NCBI GenBank assembly: GCA_020052615.1
Contig: JAGVOT010000128.1
Coordinates: 1-64,000, forward strand
Source of the DNA: Nitrospirota bacterium
GTDB taxonomy: Bacteria > Nitrospirota > UBA9217
DNA length: 64,000 bases
Reading direction: 5' to 3'
In this document: one piece after another, positions 33,294-42,847 of the stretch
How positions within the stretch are numbered: the stretch's first letter is position 1
How the letters are laid out: each line of letters begins with the position of its first letter
Notes under the pieces: model-generated
What the model saw: only the letters and a program-made list of their open reading frames with translations
What the model was told of the DNA's origin: nothing
The model's database searches: none
Program-made: the position numbers and the translations under genes

Positions 33294-33764
33294 TTACTCT
33301 AAATCGTCCAGCTGTCCGTCTCTCAGAAGCCTCTTCAGCACCTCAGTGGGCTTCTTATTCTTGGAGTAGGTGACGACCTCAAGGTCCTTCCTGAGGCCGA
33401 CGTTTTCCGCATCCCACTCATCAAGCCATGTCTGAAGCTCGTAGTAGAAGAGCGAGTGCAGCATGTCGCGCTTGGCCTCAAGCTGCCGGACCAGCCGAAA
33501 GTCCTCTTTCGCCCCTTCCCATGTCGATCCGCCCCAGGGTTGAGCGGCCATGCGACGCTCAACGGTCGCCCTGGACGAGTGGATCGCACGGACGGTCATA
33601 TCGATCAGGAGCAGAAGCGCCATCAGCCTCGGGTTGTTCCGTAAATTCCCAATGACCGTGTCCCGCGTGCCGACAGGGGTATACATCTCCGGCTCCCTGC
33701 CAGACGCGGCAAGTTCATCCACTTCCTTCAGTATCATCTCGATTGAGAGCTTGTCCTCTGCCAT
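33294..33764 (-). CDS. Helical protein of unknown function (156 residues)
   Basis: Family not recognised. Mostly alpha-helical: LSIEMILKEVDELAAS, a hydrophobic helix near residue 50 (PRLMALLLLIDMTVRAIH), then KEDFRLVRQLEAKRDML and LQTWLDEWDAENVGL. The hydrophobic helix is short and interrupted by Asp, so it is probably buried rather than membrane-spanning. AAAGGAG precedes the ATG. Its place between ARPP-1 and Hsp70 suggests a structural partner in the same complex. Confidence 0.75.
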   Translation of the reverse strand: MAEDKLSIEMILKEVDELAASGREPEMYTPVGTRDTVIGNLRNNPRLMALLLLIDMTVRAIHSSRATVERRMAAQPWGGSTWEGAKEDFRLVRQLEAKRDMLHSLFYYELQTWLDEWDAENVGLRKDLEVVTYSKNKKPTEVLKRLLRDGQLDDLE

Positions 33765-33888
33765 GGCCGGCTCCTTTCGTTTGCCTGCAAAAAGAGATAA
33801 AGGGCGACGGGGAATCTGTCCCCGCCACCCTGCTGAATGTCGTATATCAAAACAGAGTTACACCCATCAGGCTCCCCGGTCAGCCGCG

Positions 33889-34875
33889 TTACTCATGGAA
33901 CGCTGCCAGGTGTACAACCTGGTCACCGTCCAGTGCAGCGAACCCGTTAGAGGACTTGCCCTCAAAGCGGATGTTCATGCCCTTGCCTGTCGAGGGGAAC
34001 ACTTCCGGTTTAAGCTTCCCGACGCCGGCAAGGAATGCAGCAGCCTTTTTCCGGGAATCGCCGACCGGCGACTTCTTATTCTTGTCGGAGGACTTTTCGA
34101 TGGCGTCCAGGATGTAGGAACGTATCCCCTTGCCGAAGGCCCGGTTCAGGACGCCGGGATTTCCGAAGATGTCGCATCCCGCCACCTTGCCGTCGATCAG
34201 TACCACAAACCCGACCTGGCCGACTTTGGGTTTAAATGAACCCTCGTATGCCTTGATCCTGTCCTCGTAGGAGGCATACATCTCGTTGGCGGCTTCGGTA
34301 CCGCTTGCCTTATAGTTCTCGTCTTCCAGACTGAACCTCGTCGACTTCTCGTTGATATCGTCCCAGACCTTCCCCTGGTCGGCAGCGTAGGATTTATTTT
34401 CTCTCAGGCTGTAGTTGACCGAGCGGGACTTGGATGCCCGGGCGCGAGAGAACATCGGTTTGTCGCTGGCGGTAAAATTGCTGCCTTTATAATGCCAGCG
34501 GCCGCGCTCCACGCAGTTCACATCGATGACGCTCTTGCTCTTTCTGCCGATGATGATCGTCGTCGTAACCGAGCGGTTTTGCTTCGCCCCGATCAGAATG
34601 TCGCCGTCCAGGATCAGCACGTCCTGGTCCAGTCCGTTCTCGACCTTCAGGTTCGGCACGCTACCGCCCTCGGTAACCTCGGTGACTGAGAACTTCCCGG
34701 TTTTGACCGCTTCATCCAGAAGCGAATAGCCGTTCTTCTGCGGCGTTGTCGTGAAGACTGGGAATATCGTCAAATTGTCGTGGGTTTCGAGCTCACCCAC
34801 TGTAAGTGTTTTCAGGAACTCGCCGAATACCTTCGCTGTTTCGTCGATCTGCACTGCCTGTTTTTTCTCGCTCAT
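33889..34875 (-). CDS. ARPP-1 (DUF6569)-type protein
   Basis: A 328-residue protein whose first 200 residues match my recollection of the ARPP-1 domain: NLTIFPVFTT, YSLLDEAVKTGKFSVTEV, GSVPNLKVENGLDQDVLI, DGDILIGAKQNR and VNCVERGRW. ARPP domains were described from genome-context studies linking them to ADP-ribosylglycohydrolase and rhodanese/phosphatase genes; the biochemical role is not established. AGGAGG precedes the ATG at 34875. It is the first gene of the five-gene operon (then 156 aa, 83 aa, Hsp70-TPR, UvrD-like). The C-terminal part (LIDGKVAGCDIFGNPGVL) continues the same family. Confidence 0.75.
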   Translation of the reverse strand: MSEKKQAVQIDETAKVFGEFLKTLTVGELETHDNLTIFPVFTTTPQKNGYSLLDEAVKTGKFSVTEVTEGGSVPNLKVENGLDQDVLILDGDILIGAKQNRSVTTTIIIGRKSKSVIDVNCVERGRWHYKGSNFTASDKPMFSRARASKSRSVNYSLRENKSYAADQGKVWDDINEKSTRFSLEDENYKASGTEAANEMYASYEDRIKAYEGSFKPKVGQVGFVVLIDGKVAGCDIFGNPGVLNRAFGKGIRSYILDAIEKSSDKNKKSPVGDSRKKAAAFLAGVGKLKPEVFPSTGKGMNIRFEGKSSNGFAALDGDQVVHLAAFHE

Positions 34876-35131
34876 CTGTTGCCTCCTTTGTGGATCCCCG
34901 GGCTGGTTAACCTGGCTCGGCCTGGATGCTTTCAATATATATAGGGGCCTCGACAACAGCCTGTCAGTGGGGGAAATCGTGTTGTTTATTCTTTTTTGGG
35001 GTGTATTTCGAGAGCCACTATTCATCGTACCTGCTATCTGAAAGGCACATTATGTGGTATGTATCGGTATGGAGGTTATGACCTAACGGAAATATGGCTC
35101 GGGTTGAATAGAGGCAGTAAGCAGTACAGAT

Positions 35132-35178
35132 AAAAAAAGGAGGGGGCTGGCGAGAATAGCTCCAGCCCCCTTTGTTTT
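35132..35178. terminator. Bidirectional hairpin terminator
   Basis: gggggctgg (35142-35150) pairs with ccagccccc (35162-35170), with an 11-nt loop. A run of seven A precedes it and tttgtttt follows it, so it can stop transcription from either side. It separates the ARPP-1 operon promoter region from the structured RNA and the 105-residue gene. Bases 34876-35131 show no gene. Confidence 0.75.
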
Positions 35179-35279
35179 ACGACAATAAAGCGAATAGAAT
35201 AGCGACGAACTTAAGGACCTTCGCCAAGTCTACGTTTAGCTCTATTGTCATGTGGCACTTAATCATGGTATTTCTCCAT

Positions 35280-35600
35280 AGAGTAAGCCCACGCCGGCGT
35301 GGGCGGTTAACCCACCTGCATTTATATTCGCGCCCTGGCTGGCGCTAGCCCATTGATGTCGCGTACATCGCCGGGCGGGCGGACAGATTGGTAGGGAGGT
35401 TATCCTGACAGTCACGGTCTTGCTTGTACGATCCCAGCTCGCACCGGAGTATTGGGGTACTAGCAGCCGAACGACGGTTCAGGGCCTTCAATCGCTCTGC
35501 CCTTTAGCCGGAGTCATCAGCTCCGACAGCGGGGGTGATGCACCCCCTACTCACAGAGGACCAATGATCCTCTGCGAATCCTTCTGACTTTTAAATGATC
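35280..35600 (+). ncRNA. HEARO / omega-RNA-like structured RNA without IscB
   Basis: About 320 bases with dense stems and no open frame. Stems include cccacgccggcgtggg (35288-35303), cggag/ctccg (35509-35525), gggggtgatgcaccccc (35531-35547) and cagagga/tcctctg (35554-35574). The single-stranded phrases ggcggttaac, ggacagattggtaggg, gacagtcacggtcttgc, ggggtactagcagc and tctgccctttagcc match my memory of the HEARO family, which is the omega RNA guiding IscB nucleases. No IscB, IsrB or TnpB gene lies downstream on this strand or elsewhere in the window. In an omega RNA the guide would be the ~16 bases just 5' of the scaffold. Unverified by covariance search. Confidence 0.55.
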
Positions 35601-35708
35601 AGCTGCCGAAATCCGCTGGAATGACTGGATGTAATATTCCAAGGCAAGGGTCAGCGGCCGGGCGTAGCCTTGTCCGACTCGACCTTTGGTGATGGCTTCA
35701 TGTTGCAT

Positions 35709-36026
35709 TCAATGAACTTCGGGTGGCGTACCTTGTGTCGGAGGTGTAATTCTTTTGAGCAAGCCTTCTTTCTCCATAACGCCCAGAAATTGCTGCAATT
35801 GGTTGACAATCTCAAGGGTGAGTTGAGGAGTAAGAACTAATCGACATGCGGTATATTTTCTTCCTGTAATTGCTTTAGGTGGTTTTATTTCATCTAATCT
35901 TGTAACACACAATTCAATCCTTACGTCATGACCATCAAAGGTTGACGTAGGACCCAAGGAGTCTGCAAAAGTCTCGAAAACATCCGTCCTCTCAATATAT
36001 CTCAGTTGCTTATCCGGTAGCTTCAT
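35709..36026 (-). CDS. Small protein of unknown function (105 residues)
   Basis: Not recognised. It starts MKLPDKQLRYIERTDVFETF after AGGAGGA at good spacing, which supports the start at 36026. It has an alternating beta section (DVRIELCVTRLDEIKP) and a helix near the end (LEIVNQLQQFLGVMEKEG), a size and pattern like small DUF3467-type proteins. It lies between the structured RNA and the long defence operon, with its own ribosome site. Its relation to either is unclear. It may be transcribed separately and end at the hairpin at 35132-35178. Confidence 0.65.
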   Translation of the reverse strand: MKLPDKQLRYIERTDVFETFADSLGPTSTFDGHDVRIELCVTRLDEIKPPKAITGRKYTACRLVLTPQLTLEIVNQLQQFLGVMEKEGLLKRITPPTQGTPPEVH

Positions 36027-36445
36027 ACGTTTCCTCCTGTAAAACAAATTATCGCCAGCTCCTGGCGGCAAAACGCGTAAGGTAAATCAATACGAGAATC
36101 GGACTGGATTTAACGAGTGAATGATACAGGAAGAGGCTGACAACTGCCTGTCGGCGAGAATAAACATTATTTTCTATATGATTACAGGGGATTATATACC
36201 AGAAGGTGAAGGAAAAGACGGAAGGAACTGCTTTAGACGAGCATATTTTAAGTCTATGGTAAATGGCGTGAGATGGGGTAACCTTTAGACAACACTCGGG
36301 CTCTCAGCATCGTTCAGGACCAAATAACCTCCACTTCCGAGGAATATATTTCGTATTCGTTCATTAAAAGCGACTATCTTCGCTATAATCTGGTCGACAT
36401 TGTTCATAGTATCGCCCGCAACATACCTCCATCCATGGCTGACAA
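36027..36445. other. Intergenic gap after the long operon, no gene seen
   Basis: About 420 AT-rich bases between the ribosome site of the 105-residue gene and the stop of the last gene of the long operon. I see no gene, no clear terminator hairpin with a T run and no repeat. A promoter for the 105-residue gene must lie here. Confidence 0.4.
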
Positions 36446-39400
36446 TTATTCTGCGTTCGTACGCGTCAAGACTCTTATATCATCCTGATAACCCTGTACC
36501 GGTGTACGGTCGTGTATCTGATCATGGGGATTCAGAAAATACAGCAACGCCTTTATGGAATCCATCTTTTGCTTATCTGAACTTGTACTCCTGACAATTT
36601 TCACGTGCCGCTTCACCTCACGCTCCAACTCCGAATAGTCCTTTCGAGACCGCAACGACCTCAAGAGATCGTATGCATCCTTAATCAGGAGCTGCCAGCG
36701 ATCAGATAGCTTCATTTTCTGAAACAGTCGATCTTCGACGATGGCACTATTATACGGAAACAGGTCGAGCGTCACCGCACTCGGACCTATCCTGCTGAGG
36801 TATGTGTTATCCTTTAACTTCTCCATGAATTCCGTTTGATTAGGTTGGCCAAGAGTTAAGCGATAGAACGTGAGATCACTCATCAATGCATGATACCGGG
36901 GGAACTCCTCGGTTCCGGGCATGGCCAAGATATGCCGGACATAGCCCCTATTACCAACCTTGGCACGAGATGAATAGGTCCAGTGCGGCGACATGCCAAG
37001 GTTTAACCTGTCGTTCCTTTCCGAATAATTTAGAGCATCCTTGTACAAATGGTCCCAATAGAAACCGGAGGGCGTTGCCCCATTATGATTTGCTGCGCTC
37101 ACGATCTCACTGCGCACCCACTGAGAATTGAACCTATTGATCCTTCCCTCTCTCTGCTCGAAATCGACGGGGCTTGATGGCAGATTCCAATGATAGATGT
37201 CCTTACAATATAGATGAAAATCCAGTCCTTCCTGACCAACGGAGGTAGTCACGAGTACGAAGGGCCAAAAAGGCGAATTGAAGGCCTCGCGAATGGAGTT
37301 GCGCGAACTCGTCATCTCGTCAGTCTTCCCGAACAAGGATACTTGCTCGGTCTGTACTATTTTTGGCTTCTTTTTGGCTGTTCGTATCTTGAGTCCGCCG
37401 CCCCTGGGGCCGAAGACGTATGAGAGTTTTAGCAGGATCTTCCTTAGTGACTCTTCGCCCTTGCCGGTCCTTATGTGAAAAATGTATTCATCCAGGACTG
37501 CCTGGATATTTCCGTCCCGACAATACTCCTGCATCTTTCTCGAATAGCTCGATCTCGTGCGTGAACTGGCCAGAACAGCGCGAGCCGTCCCCTCACGATT
37601 AAAGTATGCCTTCCAGTTCCTTAAACAGAAATCTGACAACATCATAAGCAGTTCATCGCTCATTTCTTCGGCCGTGACCACGGGGATCGAGATCAACGAG
37701 CGCAGCAGGCAGACCGCGGGAGATGTCAGTGCGATTGTGGCCAGATCCTCGACCGTTTTCTTTGAAAACGTCCTGCTGGGGCTGCATTGCTCAAGGCGAC
37801 GGATTATATCGAGCGGCATGGCACTGCCGCGCTCCATGACAGAGAGAGAGAACTTGCCTCTGCGCTTCTTGTGTGTGCCAATAATGCTACGAATCAGGCT
37901 GTCATTTTTCGCCAGGTCCATGGCAAAAAGCACTTCCCATGCCTTCGTACCTCCCTTGCCCAGTTTCCAGCCGTTCTGCTCTAGCGAAGTTCTGATCCGC
38001 GTTCTTCCCAGGCTATGCAGCTTATCATACGTTTGGTCTTTCGCTGTAAGGTCGGCGTGCTCTATCAGTCCAGCCAGCCATAAGCTCGGATGCCAGAATC
38101 GTCCCCAGCCGATCAGGCTGTCCTTAAGCGGATGATTGACGAACCATCCCTTCCGCTTCGAAATCTTGCACGCGGACAGCTCGGCTGCGACAAAGCGGGG
38201 AACAAAGCTCCAAGAGGAAAAGACCAGCCCCTTCTTGACCTTCACCTTGTTAAGTTTTTCCAGTGAATAGATGCCGCCTCCGGAGTAATAGGGGCGGGTC
38301 GGAGGGATCCACAGGTATTTCTCAATAGTTCCATCTGCAAGCAGGTCTGATTTCAAGTATTCCAGTTTGCTGTGGATCATGGTCGGCTTCAACGTAGTGT
38401 ACAACGTACGGTCTTTCAATAGTTCTTTGTTCGCCGGTGCCTTCAGACCGTCAAACACCTTGTATTCTTTGTTCATGTACGAGAGCGGTGAATGACCTGA
38501 TCTCCAGAGATGCAGAAAAGACCGTCTGCTGGTCACCGCATTCCGCAGCTTCAGCCACTCCGTCAGATGACAGCTTGTGATGGGATGGATTTCTGACTTC
38601 AGGTATTGCACGGTGAACGACCGTTTGTACGCATCCTCAAAATTGACCCGCTCCGTGCGCGTCATATAACGCATCAACACATGCTCTAGTTCCTTTTTGT
38701 CCCCCAGAACCTTCTCAAGTGTTCCCTCTTTTACATCACGCACAGAATCAGCATATATGGCGATCCTTCTCGCCAGGCCGTCTGCTTCCACCGCCGATCC
38801 GGCCAGAAACACAAGGATCCTTTTTAACTCCTCCACGTGGGCCTCTGCAGCGCCGGGCTGATTGCTTCCCACAAAGCTCCGGTACGGCGTTGCCGTAAGC
38901 AGCAGCGTGGGAATATCTGTCGTCAACACCTCCTTCGCAACTTTATGCGTTAGGCCTTTGGTCTCATCAACTTCGATCAATTTGGGATACTTCTGCACCT
39001 CGTCCAGGATCACCAGGTCAGGTCGGAGGTTCCCAAGGATTGCTTTGGCCATCTGGCGCCGGAGATTGGAAACAAGCTTTCCTCTCTTTACGTTTCCGCT
39101 GCCGTAGGATTTTAATTGCCGCACTAGGTCCCCGTCAGGAGAGCTGGTCCATGTCCTGTCTATCGCTCGACAGACAGACTTCGGCGGCATGTGGGCATTA
39201 TCTTTCGTTCGCACATATGCATCTTCAAAACTGTCGGGGTTAGCCGCCCCCCTAAGCACTTCGAGCAGGATCGGCCGGGGTACCTGATGACGCCGCGCCA
39301 GATACCGTGCGATATAGGCGCGTTCCCGGATATTTCCGGTGCCCCGTTCCAGGTCAAAGGATGTTGCCGGCGTGAGGCTTATGATCTTCAGGCCCTGACG

Positions 39401-39706
39401 TCTGTATCCGTCCGAATAAAGAAGACAGACTCGATCAACGTGCACGACCTCCTTTTCCGGATTGGAACACAGCACGTAGCGGTTCTGTTCAGAGATGTCC
39501 AGACTTGACGACACATAAATGACGCTGAGACTGCCGGTCCCTTTCTGAAGCCCGGCGATGACCTGCGATGCTATCCTCGTCTTTCCGAGACCCACCTCGT
39601 CGGCGACAAGGAACCGCTTGGGGGCCCGCAAACGGTCCCTGAACTGCTTCAGCACCCATGCCACGGTGCACTCCTGGAACGGCAACAGTCCGTTATTCGT
39701 TTGCAT
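36446..39706 (-). CDS. SNF2-like superfamily 2 helicase, last gene of long operon
   Basis: A 1086-residue ATPase. The helicase core shows VADEVGLGKTRIA (Walker A, about 40), LVILDEVQKYPKL (DEVQ box, about 234), LLLTATPYRS (motif III), then a C-terminal RecA domain with VTTSVGQEGLDFHLYCKD and FEQREGRINRFNSQW (motif VI, about 850). An insert of roughly 250 residues separates the two halves. It overlaps the PLD gene (stop at 39693), so the two are coupled. Helicases with a PLD partner occur in several defence systems (DISARM DrmC, Dpd DpdK). DEVQ instead of DEAH is allowed in this group. Confidence 0.88.
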   Translation of the reverse strand: MQTNNGLLPFQECTVAWVLKQFRDRLRAPKRFLVADEVGLGKTRIASQVIAGLQKGTGSLSVIYVSSSLDISEQNRYVLCSNPEKEVVHVDRVCLLYSDGYRRQGLKIISLTPATSFDLERGTGNIRERAYIARYLARRHQVPRPILLEVLRGAANPDSFEDAYVRTKDNAHMPPKSVCRAIDRTWTSSPDGDLVRQLKSYGSGNVKRGKLVSNLRRQMAKAILGNLRPDLVILDEVQKYPKLIEVDETKGLTHKVAKEVLTTDIPTLLLTATPYRSFVGSNQPGAAEAHVEELKRILVFLAGSAVEADGLARRIAIYADSVRDVKEGTLEKVLGDKKELEHVLMRYMTRTERVNFEDAYKRSFTVQYLKSEIHPITSCHLTEWLKLRNAVTSRRSFLHLWRSGHSPLSYMNKEYKVFDGLKAPANKELLKDRTLYTTLKPTMIHSKLEYLKSDLLADGTIEKYLWIPPTRPYYSGGGIYSLEKLNKVKVKKGLVFSSWSFVPRFVAAELSACKISKRKGWFVNHPLKDSLIGWGRFWHPSLWLAGLIEHADLTAKDQTYDKLHSLGRTRIRTSLEQNGWKLGKGGTKAWEVLFAMDLAKNDSLIRSIIGTHKKRRGKFSLSVMERGSAMPLDIIRRLEQCSPSRTFSKKTVEDLATIALTSPAVCLLRSLISIPVVTAEEMSDELLMMLSDFCLRNWKAYFNREGTARAVLASSRTRSSYSRKMQEYCRDGNIQAVLDEYIFHIRTGKGEESLRKILLKLSYVFGPRGGGLKIRTAKKKPKIVQTEQVSLFGKTDEMTSSRNSIREAFNSPFWPFVLVTTSVGQEGLDFHLYCKDIYHWNLPSSPVDFEQREGRINRFNSQWVRSEIVSAANHNGATPSGFYWDHLYKDALNYSERNDRLNLGMSPHWTYSSRAKVGNRGYVRHILAMPGTEEFPRYHALMSDLTFYRLTLGQPNQTEFMEKLKDNTYLSRIGPSAVTLDLFPYNSAIVEDRLFQKMKLSDRWQLLIKDAYDLLRSLRSRKDYSELEREVKRHVKIVRSTSSDKQKMDSIKALLYFLNPHDQIHDRTPVQGYQDDIRVLTRTNAE

Positions 39707-41516
39707 GTATCCCGACCTCATGAAGCGCAGTCTGGAGTCGACGCCAGAATCGCTGCAGCATCAGTGCCTCCTTATTCCCTCTCTTTGCATAGACGCTTAT
39801 CGTCCTTTCGATCATCTCGCGCTGGTGGGAGCTGTCCAGGTCCGACAGCAACAGAGCTTCTACGTAGCTCTCGATCTTTTTGTGTCTCTTCGGTTTCCCG
39901 TTCCCCGGAAGACTCTGACGACTCTCATTGCCGTCCTCTCCAACCGGAGGTATGGGATCCTTCGTAACAAATAGCCTGCCGGGCGACTCGCGCAGCACCG
40001 ATCGGAGCATCTCCCCGAACTTCGTCGCTCTTGCAATCTCCTGGAATACCTCTTCACCGCGTTTTTTGGATCCCCCAATGACCTCTGCGACACTACCAAA
40101 CTCTATAGGAGAAACCCCGACCATCTCAGCACGGACCAAGATGAACGCCGAGGGGGCCTTGGACCGCACCTGCACCCGGGCATACACGTTGATGAAGCTG
40201 CGGAGATCATACACCGTGTCGTCATCGCTGACCTGCAACGTGACCCGGACCTTCGGGTCCCAAGGGCCCACGCTGCCGTTCCATCTCAGCTTCCACACCC
40301 GCCCTGTACGCTTAAGGACGAATGTCCCCGAAGCGAGGTCTGCACGAACCATCTCCAGAGGGAGGCGCTTCTTCTCATCGTCCTGTACATGCAACGAATC
40401 TTCTAGATCGCTATCGTTTAGCCGCCTCAGCCACGGGTACAGCTTGCTTTTACTTCTATCGCGCTTCTTTTCCTGGTAAATAAACTTGTTCTCAAAGTCG
40501 CCAAGCAGGTCCTTGCCGCAGCTCAGCTTGAGCATCGCTTCCACGTTCTTTCCTTCTGACAGCATTCCCGCATTGGTTAGGTTCGCTGACCCGAGATATA
40601 CATCCGTCCCTTTCCCGTCCTTCCGGAGGCATAAGTATAGCTTGGCGTGAAAGTCCATTCCTTCAAGCTTGAAAAGATATGTGTTTTCTTTGATCTTTGG
40701 CAGTGACTCAAGCAGCTGCACATCCTTTATCCCGGCGATCATGGCAGCATCGGTCACGTTGTTCAATTTTTTGAGCGCCTTCATGGCAAGGAACGGGCTG
40801 ACCGCAATGATCTTTTTATACCGCACATTGTCCAGAACAGGAAAACTCGCCCCTTTTCCTCGTTTAGCAATAAAAGCCGCAGTATTGAACGGCTTTGGAG
40901 GTACAAACTCTACAGAAGACAAGTCACGCAATGCCTTGTCGATCAATTGTTTTGCCTTGATACCACTTTTATCCTTGAGCTGTGAGAAAAATCTTTTTAG
41001 GTCTTTGTTCCTCGAGTCGCTGTGCCCACTCCGAGAGCCAACAAGCTCAGCGCAGATCTCCCAAGTCTGTGCCTCAGTCAGGTTCCGGCTCGCAATGAGA
41101 ATCTTCCAAACCGGATCTCCGCTGCGTTCCACGGGATCGAAACGGAACAGCCAGACCTTGGGATGGAACGTCCCTTCCACTTCGTTCGTACTGATCGGGG
41201 TAATGATAGCATCGAGCAGGCTCAGGAGTCGCTGACGCGGCGTCTTTTCAGGTCGGAAGAACTCCTTAGGAAGCTTCATGATGCGGCAGGACTGGCAGAA
41301 CACGATGGCCCGCGCTCCGAATGAATATAGCTTCTGGTAAGAGTCCGCTATATCCAGGGTTTCCTCAGACCGTTGTTCTCCCTGCGTCGCAAGAGCAAGC
41401 GCAATGAGAGCGCTGAAGTCAAGCGTAAATGTCGTGCCGATACAGTAGGTAAGCCGCATGTTCAGCGGCGGCCGCGCGATCTCCAGGAAGGAGCGCTGTT
41501 CTCGGTCAGTGATCAT
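39693..41516 (-). CDS. Phospholipase D-like nuclease-family protein
   Basis: A 607-residue protein with two HKD-like half-sites: GTFHPKVWLFRFD followed by ILIASRNLTEA (about residue 117), and MDFHAKLYLCLRKD followed by DVYLGSANLTNAG (about 287). The H-x-K and following Ser/Asn of the PLD family are kept in both. The C-terminal half is not assigned. The ATG at 41516 overlaps the DUF6361 stop as ATGA. PLD proteins in defence loci act as nucleases or helicase partners; this one is probably coupled to the SNF2-like helicase downstream. Confidence 0.85.
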   Translation of the reverse strand: MITDREQRSFLEIARPPLNMRLTYCIGTTFTLDFSALIALALATQGEQRSEETLDIADSYQKLYSFGARAIVFCQSCRIMKLPKEFFRPEKTPRQRLLSLLDAIITPISTNEVEGTFHPKVWLFRFDPVERSGDPVWKILIASRNLTEAQTWEICAELVGSRSGHSDSRNKDLKRFFSQLKDKSGIKAKQLIDKALRDLSSVEFVPPKPFNTAAFIAKRGKGASFPVLDNVRYKKIIAVSPFLAMKALKKLNNVTDAAMIAGIKDVQLLESLPKIKENTYLFKLEGMDFHAKLYLCLRKDGKGTDVYLGSANLTNAGMLSEGKNVEAMLKLSCGKDLLGDFENKFIYQEKKRDRSKSKLYPWLRRLNDSDLEDSLHVQDDEKKRLPLEMVRADLASGTFVLKRTGRVWKLRWNGSVGPWDPKVRVTLQVSDDDTVYDLRSFINVYARVQVRSKAPSAFILVRAEMVGVSPIEFGSVAEVIGGSKKRGEEVFQEIARATKFGEMLRSVLRESPGRLFVTKDPIPPVGEDGNESRQSLPGNGKPKRHKKIESYVEALLLSDLDSSHQREMIERTISVYAKRGNKEALMLQRFWRRLQTALHEVGIHANE

Positions 41517-42811
41517 TTTCTGACCAATCCCTCCAATATGGCCAAGGCATTTGCCTTCCCCCAGAACCAACGGTAAGTGTACAGATATCGTTCCTTTTGA
41601 ACATCATTGCTGGGCCGCACGTTCTCTGGTACCGCGATGGATCGGTCCCTGAATCGAGATCTGTTGCCCTTCATATTCTCCTCACGGTCCCTCGCGAGCC
41701 TGCCAAGCTTCTTCAATTTATCTTGATCCAGTTTCTCCTCAAACATGGCCGTATGAACGTTTCGGCAAAAAGTGGTCAGTTTGTCATCCATAAGACTGAA
41801 GCTTTTCAGGTTTTCAGAAAAAGCTTTCGCCACGGATTCACTGAGGTCGTCCACGTTCCAGTTTTTCAGTCGCCCTGCGTGTTCTCTCCACTCGAGGTAC
41901 AGCTCCTCGTTCTTCTCCATAAAATGCTTCCAATCATCCTTTACCTTCGGACTTTTACTGGTGTCCGCCCTGTCCCGGCACAGTTCCCACCGGTACGCCA
42001 AAGTCGCCCCCATCGCAAACAGGGAATAACGTTCAGCCTGCTTGAGCAGCGCTGCAAGATCTTTGCTTTCCGGCTTAAGGTCGAAGAGAGACTCCTGCGC
42101 TTTAAGGCGGGAAATACCCAGGTTGAGCAATTCTATGTACAATGAGCGGGGATATTTCGTGTGAAGCCTTTTCTTGAGAAAGTCAGCCTCTTTCTTCTTA
42201 AGCTTGAAATCCATCTTATCCGGCCAGCGGATGTCTTTGATGTCCTTAAACAGGCTTAGAGCAATCGCGCGGTACTCCGGATCGCTGACAAACGCCTCAT
42301 CCCTGACAACCGTGGCATCCCCGTCATCGGAAACAAGCTCGATATCCATGCTGCTCGACAGCTTTTCCAATACCTGACCGCGGTCGTAGTAGCCGCTTCC
42401 TAGCGTCTCAAAAGCATTGAAGGCTGTCCAGTACGTTATGGAGGGCCAATACCGCAGCTCTTCGCCGCGGGTCCTGCCGATGACCCCAGTTGTTTCTCCG
42501 CCTTTTTGCAGACTGATGATGAGTTCCGCCTCTTTTCGCTTCAGCATCCCGAACGGGTCAGGGACACCCCCCTTTTCCTTCATCGCGTACAGGATCGCAG
42601 GTGTAAATATCACATATCGCAGTTCCGTGTGCAGCGTCGATGTGCCCGGAAATAAGAGGTCTGATATCTTCTCGGCCGGATTTCCGAGACCCAGGACATC
42701 AACAGTGGAATCCGGACCAGCGGCAGCAATGATCTCGCGAGCCTTCCGCATATCCTCCTGGGAGAGATACAGCCAGTTCACCTGTGATATTAGTGCAGTA
42801 TTTCGGGACAT
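41513..42811 (-). CDS. DUF6361-family protein
   Basis: A 432-residue protein that I recognise as DUF6361 from its start (QVNWLYLSQEDMRKAREII) and the phrase TLHTELRYVIFTPAILYAM. The middle has GRTRGEELRYWPSITYW. The function of the family is unknown; it is repeatedly found with PLD-like proteins and helicases in defence islands. No nuclease or ATPase motif is visible. GGAGAT precedes the ATG. Its 3' end overlaps the PLD gene by 4 bases, which argues for a fixed-ratio complex. Confidence 0.75.
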   Translation of the reverse strand: MSRNTALISQVNWLYLSQEDMRKAREIIAAAGPDSTVDVLGLGNPAEKISDLLFPGTSTLHTELRYVIFTPAILYAMKEKGGVPDPFGMLKRKEAELIISLQKGGETTGVIGRTRGEELRYWPSITYWTAFNAFETLGSGYYDRGQVLEKLSSSMDIELVSDDGDATVVRDEAFVSDPEYRAIALSLFKDIKDIRWPDKMDFKLKKKEADFLKKRLHTKYPRSLYIELLNLGISRLKAQESLFDLKPESKDLAALLKQAERYSLFAMGATLAYRWELCRDRADTSKSPKVKDDWKHFMEKNEELYLEWREHAGRLKNWNVDDLSESVAKAFSENLKSFSLMDDKLTTFCRNVHTAMFEEKLDQDKLKKLGRLARDREENMKGNRSRFRDRSIAVPENVRPSNDVQKERYLYTYRWFWGKANALAILEGLVRK

Positions 42812-42847
42812 CTATCGTATCTCCATCCAAAAACGCCAATTGACTGT

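Noticed and set aside
36446-42811. Dpd (7-deazaguanine) modification system
   Set aside because: A helicase and a PLD protein are present, but no DpdA-like transglycosylase or deazaguanine pathway gene is in the window.
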